From: Pseudopedobacter alpinus
GTDB taxonomy: Bacteria; Bacteroidota; Bacteroidia; Sphingobacteriales; Sphingobacteriaceae
DNA length: 64,000 nucleotides
Direction: 5' to 3'
Assembly (NCBI RefSeq): GCF_042684645.1
Contig: NZ_JBHULV010000003.1
Location: 58,160-122,159, forward strand
Position 1 is the stretch's first letter. The number at the start of each line of letters is the position of its first letter. Shown here piece by piece: positions 53,473 through 61,454 of the stretch. Below the pieces are notes generated by a model. The model was not told the DNA's origin. It saw only the letters and a list, made by a program, of their open reading frames with translations, and made no database searches. The translations under genes and the position numbers were made by a program.

Positions 53473-54520
53473 TAAACCCAACTCTGTGACCTCTGCGCCC
53501 TCCGTGTTTAAAAAACTCACCACTCAACTCAGTGTTCTTTGTGGTAAAAAAAACACTACAACACCACCCAACTCTGTGATCTCTGCGCCCTCTGTGGTTA
53601 AAAAATTAACCACCCAACTCAGTGCACTTTGTGATAAAAACCTCCGTTCACTCCGTGGTAAAAAACAAATAGCCATAGTATTAACACTCGTACTATTAAC
53701 TCCAATATTCACAAAAGCCCAACAAAAACAAGACTATAAAATCGCTGTCATTGATTTAATGATTTTAAAACGTCACAAAATCAGCGCCATCACATTAGCC
53801 AGCGAGCTAAAAGCCGACGGTTTAGAAATTGACATGGGCGGTTTAGGAAACAGAGAAACCTTCGATAGCAAATTGAACAATGATACCACTCGACAAGAAT
53901 ATCTAGCGAAAGCGAAAGAATTAAATATTGAATTTTGTTCCATAGCCATGACAGGTTTTTACGCCCAATCTTTTGCAGAGCGACCAACTTGGCAAAAAAT
54001 GATTGGTGATTGTCTGGCAACAGCCAAAGCCATGAATATCAAAGTCGCTTTTTTACCATTAGGCGTAAAAGGTGATTTAATCAAACATCCAGAATTACGC
54101 CCAGCCATTGTAGAACGCTTAAAGATAGCTGGAAAAATGGCAAAGAAAGCCGGAGTAACCATCGGAATTGAAACTTCTTTAGACGCAACCGCTGAAAAAG
54201 AATTGTTAAAAGATATCTGCTCAAAAAATATAAGAAGCTATTTCAATTTCTCTAATCCCTTAAAAGAAGGAAGAGATTTAAACAAAGAACTCCAAATTTT
54301 AGGCAGAAAATACATCGTTCAAATCCATGCTACAGATGAAGACGACGTTTGGCTAGAAAATAACAAACGATTGGATTTATATAAAGTGAAACAAACTATA
54401 GATGACATGAAATGGAAAGGTTGGCTTGTGGTGGAGCGTTCAAGAGATGCCACCCAGCCACGCAATGTTAAGGGGAATTTTGGAGCCAATGTAGCCTATC
54501 TTAAAAAAGTATTTCAATAA
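53462..54520 (+). CDS. Xylose-isomerase-like TIM-barrel protein (sugar isomerase/epimerase family) with repeat-derived N-terminus
   Basis: The frame starts with ATG at 53462, overlapping the stop of the esterase gene by 11 bases. The first 66 codons are two copies of a dispersed repeat (NSVTSAPSVFKKLTTQLSVL and NSVISAPSVVKKLTTQLSAL). A signal peptide (IAIVLTLVLLTPIFTKAQ, about 70-87) and a TIM-barrel domain follow: LKADGLEIDMGGLGNRETF, KKAGVTIGIETSLD, RSYFNFSNPLKEGRD, YIVQIHATDED and KGWLVVERS. Between the repeat and the signal peptide there is no ATG, GTG or TTG in frame. So either the repeat supplies the start, or the true start was lost when it inserted. It is likely a periplasmic sugar-binding or isomerase-like protein. 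Confidence 0.72.
   Translation: MLNSKPNSVTSAPSVFKKLTTQLSVLCGKKNTTTPPNSVISAPSVVKKLTTQLSALCDKNLRSLRGKKQIAIVLTLVLLTPIFTKAQQKQDYKIAVIDLMILKRHKISAITLASELKADGLEIDMGGLGNRETFDSKLNNDTTRQEYLAKAKELNIEFCSIAMTGFYAQSFAERPTWQKMIGDCLATAKAMNIKVAFLPLGVKGDLIKHPELRPAIVERLKIAGKMAKKAGVTIGIETSLDATAEKELLKDICSKNIRSYFNFSNPLKEGRDLNKELQILGRKYIVQIHATDEDDVWLENNKRLDLYKVKQTIDDMKWKGWLVVERSRDATQPRNVKGNFGANVAYLKKVFQ
53480..53640. repeat. Dispersed repeat in two tandem copies
   Basis: Units beginning AACTCTGTGACCTCTGCGCC (53480) and AACTCTGTGATCTCTGCGCC (53570), each about 70 bases and 90 bases apart; a third partial unit (CTCCGTTCACTCCGTGGT) follows at about 53642. The period keeps the reading frame of the overlapping gene open. 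Confidence 0.8.
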
Positions 54521-54526
54521 TAAACG

Positions 54527-57025
54527 ATGAATAAAATTCTCTTTTTTTTTCTTTTACTGTTCAGTTTTCAAGCTTTAAAAGCTGATAGCAGTGCTGTAAC
54601 AAAAATTTATGTTTCGCCTAAGGGATCAGATTTAGCGGAAGGCACACAAAAGCAACCCTTAGCCAGTTTAAACATGGCTTTAAGAAAAGCCAGAGAGTTA
54701 CGCCGGTTAAAAAATCCGAATATCAAAAACGGAATCTACATCATTTTAACTGACGGAACCTATCATTTACAAGAACCGGTTTTCATCCGTCCAGAGGATT
54801 CTGGAACGGCAGAAAGTCCCACGATTATACAAGCGCAAAACTTTAAAAAAGCAATTTTAAGTGGTGGTGTAAATATCATCAACTGGAGAAAAGCGGAAGC
54901 AATAAACGGTTTAAAAGCTGGAACAGTTTGGGTTGCGGATGCGCCTCAAAAAGCGGGAGAAATTTTAAATTACCGCCAATTATGGGTAAATGGAGTGAAG
55001 GCAACAAGAGCAAAAAGTACTTCGGGAAGTAAAATGGATCGTATCCTTTCTTGGGATAAAAAAGAACAAACTTGCTGGATTCCTTTCCAAGATAAATCAG
55101 TGAGATTTGAGCCGGGAATGGAAATGTTTATTCAACAATGGTGGGCCATTGCCAATCTCCGCATTAAAAATATGGAAGTGAGAGGCGATAGTGCCAAACT
55201 CTATTTTGAACAACCAGAAAGTAGAATTCAAAGCGAACATCCTTGGCCAGCACCGTGGATTTCCAAAAAAACAGGAAATTCTCCTTTTGTTTTAAACAAT
55301 GCCATTTCTTTATTGGATGAGCCCGGAGAATGGTATCTCGATAGAAACAATGCTAAAATCTATTATTATCCAAAAGCTGGAGAAGATTTAAGCAAAGCCG
55401 AAGTTATTGCTCCGGTTTTAGAAAATTTAGTTAATGTCACAGGAACTATTGATTATCCTGTTCATCATATTACTTTCAAAGGGATTTCTTTTGAATACAG
55501 CAATTGGTTGCGTCCATCGCAACAGGGGCATGTGCCTTTACAAGCAGGAATGTACTTATTGGATGCTTATAAATTGAAGATTCCGGGAACACCAGATAAA
55601 GCCGGATTGGAAAATCAAGGATGGATTGGTCGCCCACAGTCGGCAGTAACCGTTAATTATGCCAATAATACCATTTTCGAAGGCTGTAGTTTCCAGCATC
55701 TTTCTTCTACAGGATTGGATTTTCACCGTGGAACAAACCATAACACCATCAAAGGAAACCTGTTTAAAGACATCGGCGGAAGCGGAATAAATTTAGGCGT
55801 TTTTTCTGATGAAGCTTTTGAAACGCATTTGCCTTACAACCCTAAAGACGAAAGAGAAATTTGCTCAAACGAATTAATCACCGATAATTTAATTACCGAT
55901 GTAGCCAATGAAGACTGTGGAACAGTAGGCATTAGCGCAGGATTTGTTAAAAATATCACTATTGCACACAACGAAATTTCTGATGTTTCCTACACCGGAA
56001 TTGGCTTGGGCTGGGGCTGGACAAAATCCATCAACGCCATGAGCAATAATAAAATCATTGGAAATAAAATTCATCATTACGGAAAACATTTGTATGATGT
56101 AGCGTCTATTTACACCCTTTCGGCACAACCGGGGAGTTTAATTGCCGATAATTACATCGATAGCATTTACCAAAATCCTTACGCTCACGATCCCTTTCAC
56201 TGGTTTTATTTGTATACCGATGAAGGTTCTTCCTATTTTACGGTAAAAAATAACTGGGTTCCGGCAGAGAAGTTTTTGCAAAACGCTAACGGACCGGGCA
56301 ACGTTTGGATACACAATAATTCATTTGTAGATGACTCGGTAAAAGCCAAAGCAGGTATCAGAAAACCTTACCAATATTTGGTTAAAGAGGTTGTGGTTGA
56401 TAAAACGTGGCCTTTACAGGAAGTGCCTCATTTTGCTGTGGTAGAATTAAAAGGTGAAGGTTTTGATGCTGATAAAATAAAATCTATAGCCAAATCAAAT
56501 GGTGTAATTGATCCGGAATTGTACCAATGGGAAAACCATTTGGTGCTGTATGCAAAGCTCAATCACATTGAAAAATTAGAGAAAGATTTAAAAGCGCTTT
56601 ATCCAAAATCTCAGATAAAAACCTACAATCAACCGGTTTATAATTTCAGTAAAAATGAACGTTGTTCTGATACAAATTTGGCTGACAATTGGGATCATAT
56701 TTTATTGACCGCCAATTTGGTGGATGATGTAAAAAAACAGAACGAATATTTGGAATACCATCACACTCAATTCCAAAAATGGCCGGAAGTTTCTCAAGGA
56801 TTTTGCAATGCAGATTTTCAGCAATTGCAAGTCTTTAAAAATGGAAGACAATTGATGCTCATCATCAGCATCCCAAAAGGAAAAAAATTAGATGAGCTGA
56901 ATCCAAAAACCACAGAAAATAACCCGAGAGTGGACGATTGGAATAAAATAATGAGCCAATACCAAACCGGAATTGAAGGAACAAAACCTGGTGAAAGCTG
57001 GGTGTTTTTAAAAAAACTTGATTAA
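54527..57025 (+). CDS. Beta-helix glycoside hydrolase (GH141-like) fused to an L-rhamnose mutarotase-like domain
   Basis: An 832-residue exported protein with a signal peptide ending FQALKAD. Residues 25-620 are a right-handed parallel beta-helix: IYVSPKGSDLAEGTQKQPLASL, SAVTVNYANNTIFEGCSFQHLSSTGLDF, and GTVGISAGFVKNITIAHNEISDVSYTGIGLGWGW, as in GH141 and related families. Residues about 635-831 are different: an alpha/beta-barrel-like module (636-700) and then YLEYHHTQFQKWPEVSQGF (741-759) with ESWVFLKKL at the end, the Y...H...WPE pattern of RhaM-type mutarotases. So a side-chain glycosidase seems joined to an anomer-converting domain in the periplasm. GH141 membership is tentative. Confidence 0.7.
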   Translation: MNKILFFFLLLFSFQALKADSSAVTKIYVSPKGSDLAEGTQKQPLASLNMALRKARELRRLKNPNIKNGIYIILTDGTYHLQEPVFIRPEDSGTAESPTIIQAQNFKKAILSGGVNIINWRKAEAINGLKAGTVWVADAPQKAGEILNYRQLWVNGVKATRAKSTSGSKMDRILSWDKKEQTCWIPFQDKSVRFEPGMEMFIQQWWAIANLRIKNMEVRGDSAKLYFEQPESRIQSEHPWPAPWISKKTGNSPFVLNNAISLLDEPGEWYLDRNNAKIYYYPKAGEDLSKAEVIAPVLENLVNVTGTIDYPVHHITFKGISFEYSNWLRPSQQGHVPLQAGMYLLDAYKLKIPGTPDKAGLENQGWIGRPQSAVTVNYANNTIFEGCSFQHLSSTGLDFHRGTNHNTIKGNLFKDIGGSGINLGVFSDEAFETHLPYNPKDEREICSNELITDNLITDVANEDCGTVGISAGFVKNITIAHNEISDVSYTGIGLGWGWTKSINAMSNNKIIGNKIHHYGKHLYDVASIYTLSAQPGSLIADNYIDSIYQNPYAHDPFHWFYLYTDEGSSYFTVKNNWVPAEKFLQNANGPGNVWIHNNSFVDDSVKAKAGIRKPYQYLVKEVVVDKTWPLQEVPHFAVVELKGEGFDADKIKSIAKSNGVIDPELYQWENHLVLYAKLNHIEKLEKDLKALYPKSQIKTYNQPVYNFSKNERCSDTNLADNWDHILLTANLVDDVKKQNEYLEYHHTQFQKWPEVSQGFCNADFQQLQVFKNGRQLMLIISIPKGKKLDELNPKTTENNPRVDDWNKIMSQYQTGIEGTKPGESWVFLKKLD

Positions 57026-57039
57026 ATAGAATAAGCTAA

Positions 57040-59316
57040 ATGAAACATACCAATCATCAGTTTTTTGATTTTTTAGACTTTGACACTGATTTAAGCAAGG
57101 AAGAAGGGATTTCTAAACTATGGAAATCGTGTAAACCCATTGCGATAGAAAAATCAGGTTTAGGAATTGTATTAACTGTTCCGTTTCAGGCGCAAATTTT
57201 GGCTAATGATTTTGCTCCTGATCTACAGATCGAGAGGAAACTATTTAAAGTTTTTATAAGAGCCTTTGGCGATAAAGTTTTAAGGGTAAGTATTGGATTT
57301 GGACAAGAAATTCATGAAACTTCGTCCATGTTACAAGTGGCTGATGATTTGAAAGAAACCGCTTTAAAATTTAAAACTACACCAACCGAAGGGATTATTG
57401 AAGACGAAAATGGTACAGTAAGAGCTTCGATTGATTTATCAGACCCAGAAATAGATTATTGGAGTGATTTATTACCTCCGCCAGAAGAATCTTTTCAGTC
57501 TACTTTTTATCCGGATGGCAAAAAAGCAGTTAAGGTAAGTGCTTACGATCAGTTTTTTCCACGAAGAGTGGACGGAATGTCTTTGGCTTTTATTGAAAAA
57601 TTAGGAGAACCAGAAAAAGCTACCATTTCTTTTCAGGCTAAAGCCGATGAGAAATTTGTGGGAACGGGCGAACGCTTTACCAAAATGGATTTATCCGGGC
57701 ATACTTTTCAGCTAAAAAATCAGGATGGGCAAGGCGTAAATAATAAACGAACTTATAAGAATATTCCATTTTATTTGTCAAGCGAGATGTATGGTTTGTT
57801 TTTACATACTTCTGCGTACTGCAAATTTTCGATGGCCGATTTTTCTACTCGTTCCGTTCAGTTAATGGTTGAAGAACCTGTTTTGGATATTTTTTTAATC
57901 GGAGAAGATAATCCTGAAAAAATAATTTACAAATACAAACAACTCACCGGTTTTCCAGAAGTGCCGCCACTTTGGAGTTTTGGGATTTGGATGAGCAGGA
58001 TGACCTATTTTTCTGCGGATGAAGTCAATGAGATTTGCGACAGGTTGCGAGAAGAAGATTTTCCTTGCGATGTTATCCATTTAGATACCGGTTGGTTTAA
58101 AACCGATTGGCTTTGCGAGTGGAAGTTTAACCCCGAAAGATTTCCAGACCCTAAAGCATTTATTGCAAGATTGAAAAACGATGGCTACAGAGTAAGCCTT
58201 TGGCAAATGCCATACATAGCCTCCGAGGCCGAACAATATGAGGAAGCAAAAGCCAATAGCTACATGGGGCTTTTGGATACCAAAGCCGAACAGGGAGGTT
58301 CTAACTTTAGTAGTTTAGATTATGCCGGAACCATAGATTTTACCTATCCAAAAGCGGTAGAATGGTACAAAGGTTTGTTAAGAGAACTGTTAGAAATGGG
58401 CGTAACCGCCATTAAAACAGATTTTGGCGAGGAAATTCACCTGGACGCTAAATACCATTCCATGTCGCCCGAATTACTGAATAATTTGTACGCTTTGCTT
58501 TACCAAAAAGCCGCTTACGAGGTTACCAAAGAAGTTACGGGAGACGGCATTGTTTGGGCAAGAGCAGGTTGGGCAGGTTGCCAGCGTTACCCGATACATT
58601 GGGGAGGCGATGCGGCAGCCTCTTGGGAAGGAATGGCCGGTTCGTTAAAAGGAGGTTTGCATTTGGGCTTATCTGGATTTGGATTTTGGAGCCATGATGT
58701 GCCGGGTTTTCACGGTGTACCAAATTTCATGAATTCTGTTATTCCTAACGATTTATATGTGAGATGGACGCAGTTCGGGGTTTTCACCTCTCATATCCGC
58801 TACCACGGAACCTCCAAAAGAGAACCTTACGAATATCCAGAGATAGCAATTATCGTTAGAAAATGGTGGAAACTTCGCTATGCACTTTTGCCTTATATTT
58901 TGGAGCAAAGCCAAAAAACAACTGATTCTGGTTATCCGGTTTTAAGGGCTTTGTTAATGCAACACCCAGATGATAAAATGTGCTGGCATATTGATGACCA
59001 GTATTATTTTGGAGATGATTTTTTAGTGGCGCCAATGATGAATTCGGAAAATAAAAGAGCTATTTATTTACCTGAAGGCGATTGGGTAAACTTTTTTACT
59101 GGAGAAAAAACTACCGGAAACTGCTGGATTAAAAATTTCGAGGCTGATTTAGCCGATATGCCAGTTTGGGTAAAACAAGGAGCGGTTATTCCTATGTACC
59201 CGGAAGCCGTGGATTGTACAGATCAAATGGATTTACAAAAAGCTATAAATGTTAAAATTGACAATGAATTTAAAGGGGCGTGGAAAGTCTTTGATTACCT
59301 GTCGCAAATAAATTAA
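57040..59316 (+). CDS. GH31-family alpha-glycosidase (alpha-xylosidase-like)
   Basis: A 758-residue protein without signal peptide, so probably cytoplasmic. GH31 blocks: FVGTGERFTKMDLSG, PPLWSFGIWMSRMTYFS, CDVIHLDTGWFKTDW, the nucleophile Asp in TAIKTDFGEEI (about 461), the acid/base Asp region in RAGWAGCQRYPIHWGGDAAASWEGM, and RALLMQHPDDKMC...YYFGDDFLVAPM. The layout and the KTDFGEE loop resemble YicI-type alpha-xylosidases. A cytoplasmic alpha-xylosidase or galactosidase would process short imported oligosaccharides. It is the first gene after the signal-bearing enzymes, 15 bases downstream of the fused beta-helix gene. Confidence 0.87.
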   Translation: MKHTNHQFFDFLDFDTDLSKEEGISKLWKSCKPIAIEKSGLGIVLTVPFQAQILANDFAPDLQIERKLFKVFIRAFGDKVLRVSIGFGQEIHETSSMLQVADDLKETALKFKTTPTEGIIEDENGTVRASIDLSDPEIDYWSDLLPPPEESFQSTFYPDGKKAVKVSAYDQFFPRRVDGMSLAFIEKLGEPEKATISFQAKADEKFVGTGERFTKMDLSGHTFQLKNQDGQGVNNKRTYKNIPFYLSSEMYGLFLHTSAYCKFSMADFSTRSVQLMVEEPVLDIFLIGEDNPEKIIYKYKQLTGFPEVPPLWSFGIWMSRMTYFSADEVNEICDRLREEDFPCDVIHLDTGWFKTDWLCEWKFNPERFPDPKAFIARLKNDGYRVSLWQMPYIASEAEQYEEAKANSYMGLLDTKAEQGGSNFSSLDYAGTIDFTYPKAVEWYKGLLRELLEMGVTAIKTDFGEEIHLDAKYHSMSPELLNNLYALLYQKAAYEVTKEVTGDGIVWARAGWAGCQRYPIHWGGDAAASWEGMAGSLKGGLHLGLSGFGFWSHDVPGFHGVPNFMNSVIPNDLYVRWTQFGVFTSHIRYHGTSKREPYEYPEIAIIVRKWWKLRYALLPYILEQSQKTTDSGYPVLRALLMQHPDDKMCWHIDDQYYFGDDFLVAPMMNSENKRAIYLPEGDWVNFFTGEKTTGNCWIKNFEADLADMPVWVKQGAVIPMYPEAVDCTDQMDLQKAINVKIDNEFKGAWKVFDYLSQIN

Positions 59317-59520
59317 CAGGTCATTGTGAGCGATAGCGTGGCAATCTGTTAAATAAAAGGCAGTGCCAATATAAACAGATGGCTTTGTTCCGTGTCATAT
59401 CACAGGCTAAAGGTCGCGTTAACGATAGGAACGGCATCCTTTTTTTGTCAGCCTGAGCGGAGTCGAAGGCTAAGCAAAAAAAGATACAGTGGATAGCGTG
59501 TTAAAACGCCCAAACTATTA
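59317..59520. repeat. Dispersed-repeat cluster after the GH31 gene
   Basis: The gap contains CATTGTGAGCGATAGCGTGG (about 59324), GTCAGCCTGAGCGGAGTCGA (about 59448) flanked by long T and A runs that can pair (CCTTTTTTT / AAAAAAAGAT), and ATAGCGTGTTAAAACGCCCA (about 59493) similar to 9296-9316. These are typical dispersed palindromes of Bacteroidota. The paired T/A part may terminate transcription from GH31. Confidence 0.5.
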
Positions 59521-59574
59521 ATGATAAAATAAACGAGAATTAAAATATACAATCACCAATTAAACAAAATTATA

Positions 59575-60321
59575 ATGACATCAGTATTAAATGATTCACA
59601 AAAAAAACAATTTGCAGAAGATGGATTCTGCATAGTTAAGGACGTAATATCTCCTGAAATGATTACCCGTCTGCAGTCAGAATGTCAGCGTTTTATCAAA
59701 GAGAAAGACGATGAAATGGACAGGAAAGGTGTAGAAGTGGATGAAATTAACCATAAGGGGAAAAGATATTTTATCGCTTTAAGGTATAAAGATAGCGAGA
59801 CCATGCAGGATCTTATTTTTGGGGAGGAGATGGAACAAATTACGCGTAGCATTTTAGGGGAAGATGTTTACTTGTTTTTAGAGCAATACGTAGTAAAAGC
59901 GGCCGATAAAGGGATGACTTTCTCTTGGCATCAGGATTCTGGCTACTTGGATTTTGCCCACAAACCTTATTTGTCTATCTGGATTCCTTTAGATGATGTG
60001 ACAGAGGAAAACGGAACAGTTTATCTTTTGCCTTACAAAGATGCCGGAACAGAAAACAGAATTGACCACGTTTTACAAGAAGGAACCAATGATAAAATTG
60101 GGTATTTTGGAGACAACCCAGGCATTCCAGCTGTTTTAGATGCTGGTGATGTAGCCTTGTTTTCAAGCACTTGTTTTCACAGAAGTGGATCAAATAAAAC
60201 CAATAAATCTAGAAGAGTTTTATTGTTGCAATACTCTGCAGAACCGATTATGAAAGGCGATAAACCGCTTTACTGGGCAGAACCATTTATTAAAGACGGA
60301 GAGCGAGTTGCCAAATATTAG
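59575..60321 (+). CDS. Phytanoyl-CoA dioxygenase (PhyH) family Fe(II)/2-oxoglutarate oxygenase
   Basis: A 248-residue cytoplasmic protein. It has the PhyH start (LNDSQKKQFAEDGFCIVKDVISPEMITRL), the metal ligands H-x-D in FSWHQDSGYLDF (about 120-122) and the distal His followed by Arg in SSTCFHRSGSNKTNKSRRVLL (about 200-215), which binds 2-oxoglutarate. The substrate is unknown. In this place, between GH31 and a TIM-barrel isomerase-like gene with an SSS symporter, it may hydroxylate or oxidatively demethylate a modified sugar or a small metabolite. It is preceded by a repeat-filled gap and followed by several hairpins. Confidence 0.85.
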   Translation: MTSVLNDSQKKQFAEDGFCIVKDVISPEMITRLQSECQRFIKEKDDEMDRKGVEVDEINHKGKRYFIALRYKDSETMQDLIFGEEMEQITRSILGEDVYLFLEQYVVKAADKGMTFSWHQDSGYLDFAHKPYLSIWIPLDDVTEENGTVYLLPYKDAGTENRIDHVLQEGTNDKIGYFGDNPGIPAVLDAGDVALFSSTCFHRSGSNKTNKSRRVLLLQYSAEPIMKGDKPLYWAEPFIKDGERVAKY

Positions 60322-60368
60322 TATAAAATAGAAAGTATAAAGTTAAAAGTAGAAAGACTTTTGTCCAA

Positions 60369-60394
60369 GCAGAGTCTCCTTTTCGGGGCTCTGC
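60369..60394 (+). terminator. Hairpin 1 after the PhyH gene
   Basis: GCAGAGTCTC pairs with GGGGCTCTGC (two wobbles), followed by GTTTTTG. Confidence 0.6.
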
Positions 60395-60406
60395 GTTTTT
60401 GTTCAA

Positions 60407-60435
60407 GCAGAGTCTCTTTTTCGGGACTCTGCTTT
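60407..60435 (+). terminator. Hairpin 2 after the PhyH gene
   Basis: A near-copy of hairpin 1, 38 bases downstream: GCAGAGTCTC pairs with GGGACTCTGC (one wobble), followed by TTTAT. Confidence 0.6.
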
Positions 60436-60456
60436 ATAGTAAAAAGCACTGTTTTT

Positions 60457-60480
60457 ACTGTATTTTTTTACAGTGTTTTG
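60457..60480 (+). terminator. Hairpin 3 after the PhyH gene
   Basis: ACTGTA (60457-60462) pairs with TACAGT (60469-60474) over a six-T loop, followed by GTTTTGTTTT. A longer alternative uses CACTGT at 60447. Confidence 0.5.
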
Positions 60481-60562
60481 TTTTAAAAACTGATTGTAAA
60501 ATGTTTAGTAATTGCAATCATCGGGGATCAAAGAATACAAGATTATACACCAATTATTTAAC

Positions 60563-61423
60563 ATGATTAAAAACACTAACGATGGGAGTGCTAATGCGCC
60601 TGCATTAAGAATTGATATTAATTACAATACTTGTGATGAACTTCCTTCTTTTTCAAAGGGACCAAAGGGAAATGATAGAGAAAAACATGAAGCCATTGCA
60701 AAAGCCGGTTTCGAAGGAATTCAGGATGGTATACCAGAACTCTGCAAAGAATTTAGCTTAAGTTTAACTGCTCATGCTCGCATCAATAAAGTTGGAGATT
60801 TAGATGATTTGTTGCCGATTTGGAAAGGCGCAAATTACAACTGCGCAACCATACATTTAGGGTGGGGTATAGAATCTGAAGCTGAAGTTGATGATTTAGT
60901 TCGTTATGTTTTGGATTGTTCCAATAGATTCGATTTTCCAATTTATATAGAAACCCACCGAGCTACCATTACTCAAGATATGTTTAGGACTGTTGAACTG
61001 GTGAAAAGATTCCCTGAGATTAGATTTAACGGAGATTTTTCGCACTGGTACACTGGGCAAGAAATGGTTTATGGAGGCATCGAAAATAAATGGGATTTTA
61101 TAGCACCAGTATTTGAAAGAGTACGATTTATGCATGGCAGAATCGGAAATCCGGGTTGCATTCAGGTGGATGTTAATGCGGATGAAAATTTGGATTATGT
61201 AGCCCATTTCAAAGAAATGTGGACTCGTTCTTTCATTGGTTTTTTGAAAACTGCTAAACCCGGAGACTACATCTGTTTTACCATAGAATTATTGAAAGCT
61301 GAAATTTTTTATGCCCGAACTTTTAAAAATAATGAAGAAGAAGGAGATAGATGGCAGCAAGCGTTACTCTATAAAGAGTTGATTAAAGAATGTTGGGAGA
61401 AAGCTCATGCTTTAGCTTCATGA
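60563..61423 (+). CDS. Cytoplasmic TIM-barrel sugar isomerase/epimerase-like protein
   Basis: A 286-residue protein from ATG 60563; the TTG at 60512 would add 17 residues directly after the hairpins and is less likely. No signal peptide. The xylose-isomerase-like barrel is suggested by EKHEAIAKAGFEGIQDGIPELCKEF, CATIHLGWGIESEAEVDDLV, DFPIYIETHRATITQDMFRTVELV, IRFNGDFSHWYTG and RVRFMHGRIGNPGC; the E/H/D residues on strand ends could bind a metal ion. The substrate is unknown. It is followed after 31 bases by an SSS symporter, so uptake and isomerisation are coupled. Confidence 0.75.
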   Translation: MIKNTNDGSANAPALRIDINYNTCDELPSFSKGPKGNDREKHEAIAKAGFEGIQDGIPELCKEFSLSLTAHARINKVGDLDDLLPIWKGANYNCATIHLGWGIESEAEVDDLVRYVLDCSNRFDFPIYIETHRATITQDMFRTVELVKRFPEIRFNGDFSHWYTGQEMVYGGIENKWDFIAPVFERVRFMHGRIGNPGCIQVDVNADENLDYVAHFKEMWTRSFIGFLKTAKPGDYICFTIELLKAEIFYARTFKNNEEEGDRWQQALLYKELIKECWEKAHALAS

Positions 61424-61454
61424 TCATAATTTATAAACCTAAACCAATGTTATC

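Noticed and set aside
53480..53660. CRISPR-like short repeats
   Set aside because: Only two and a half diverged units, read in frame with a gene; no spacer pattern and no cas genes.
60369..60435. Small CRISPR or attachment-site-like direct repeats
   Set aside because: The two units are self-complementary hairpins with T tails, better explained as tandem terminators.
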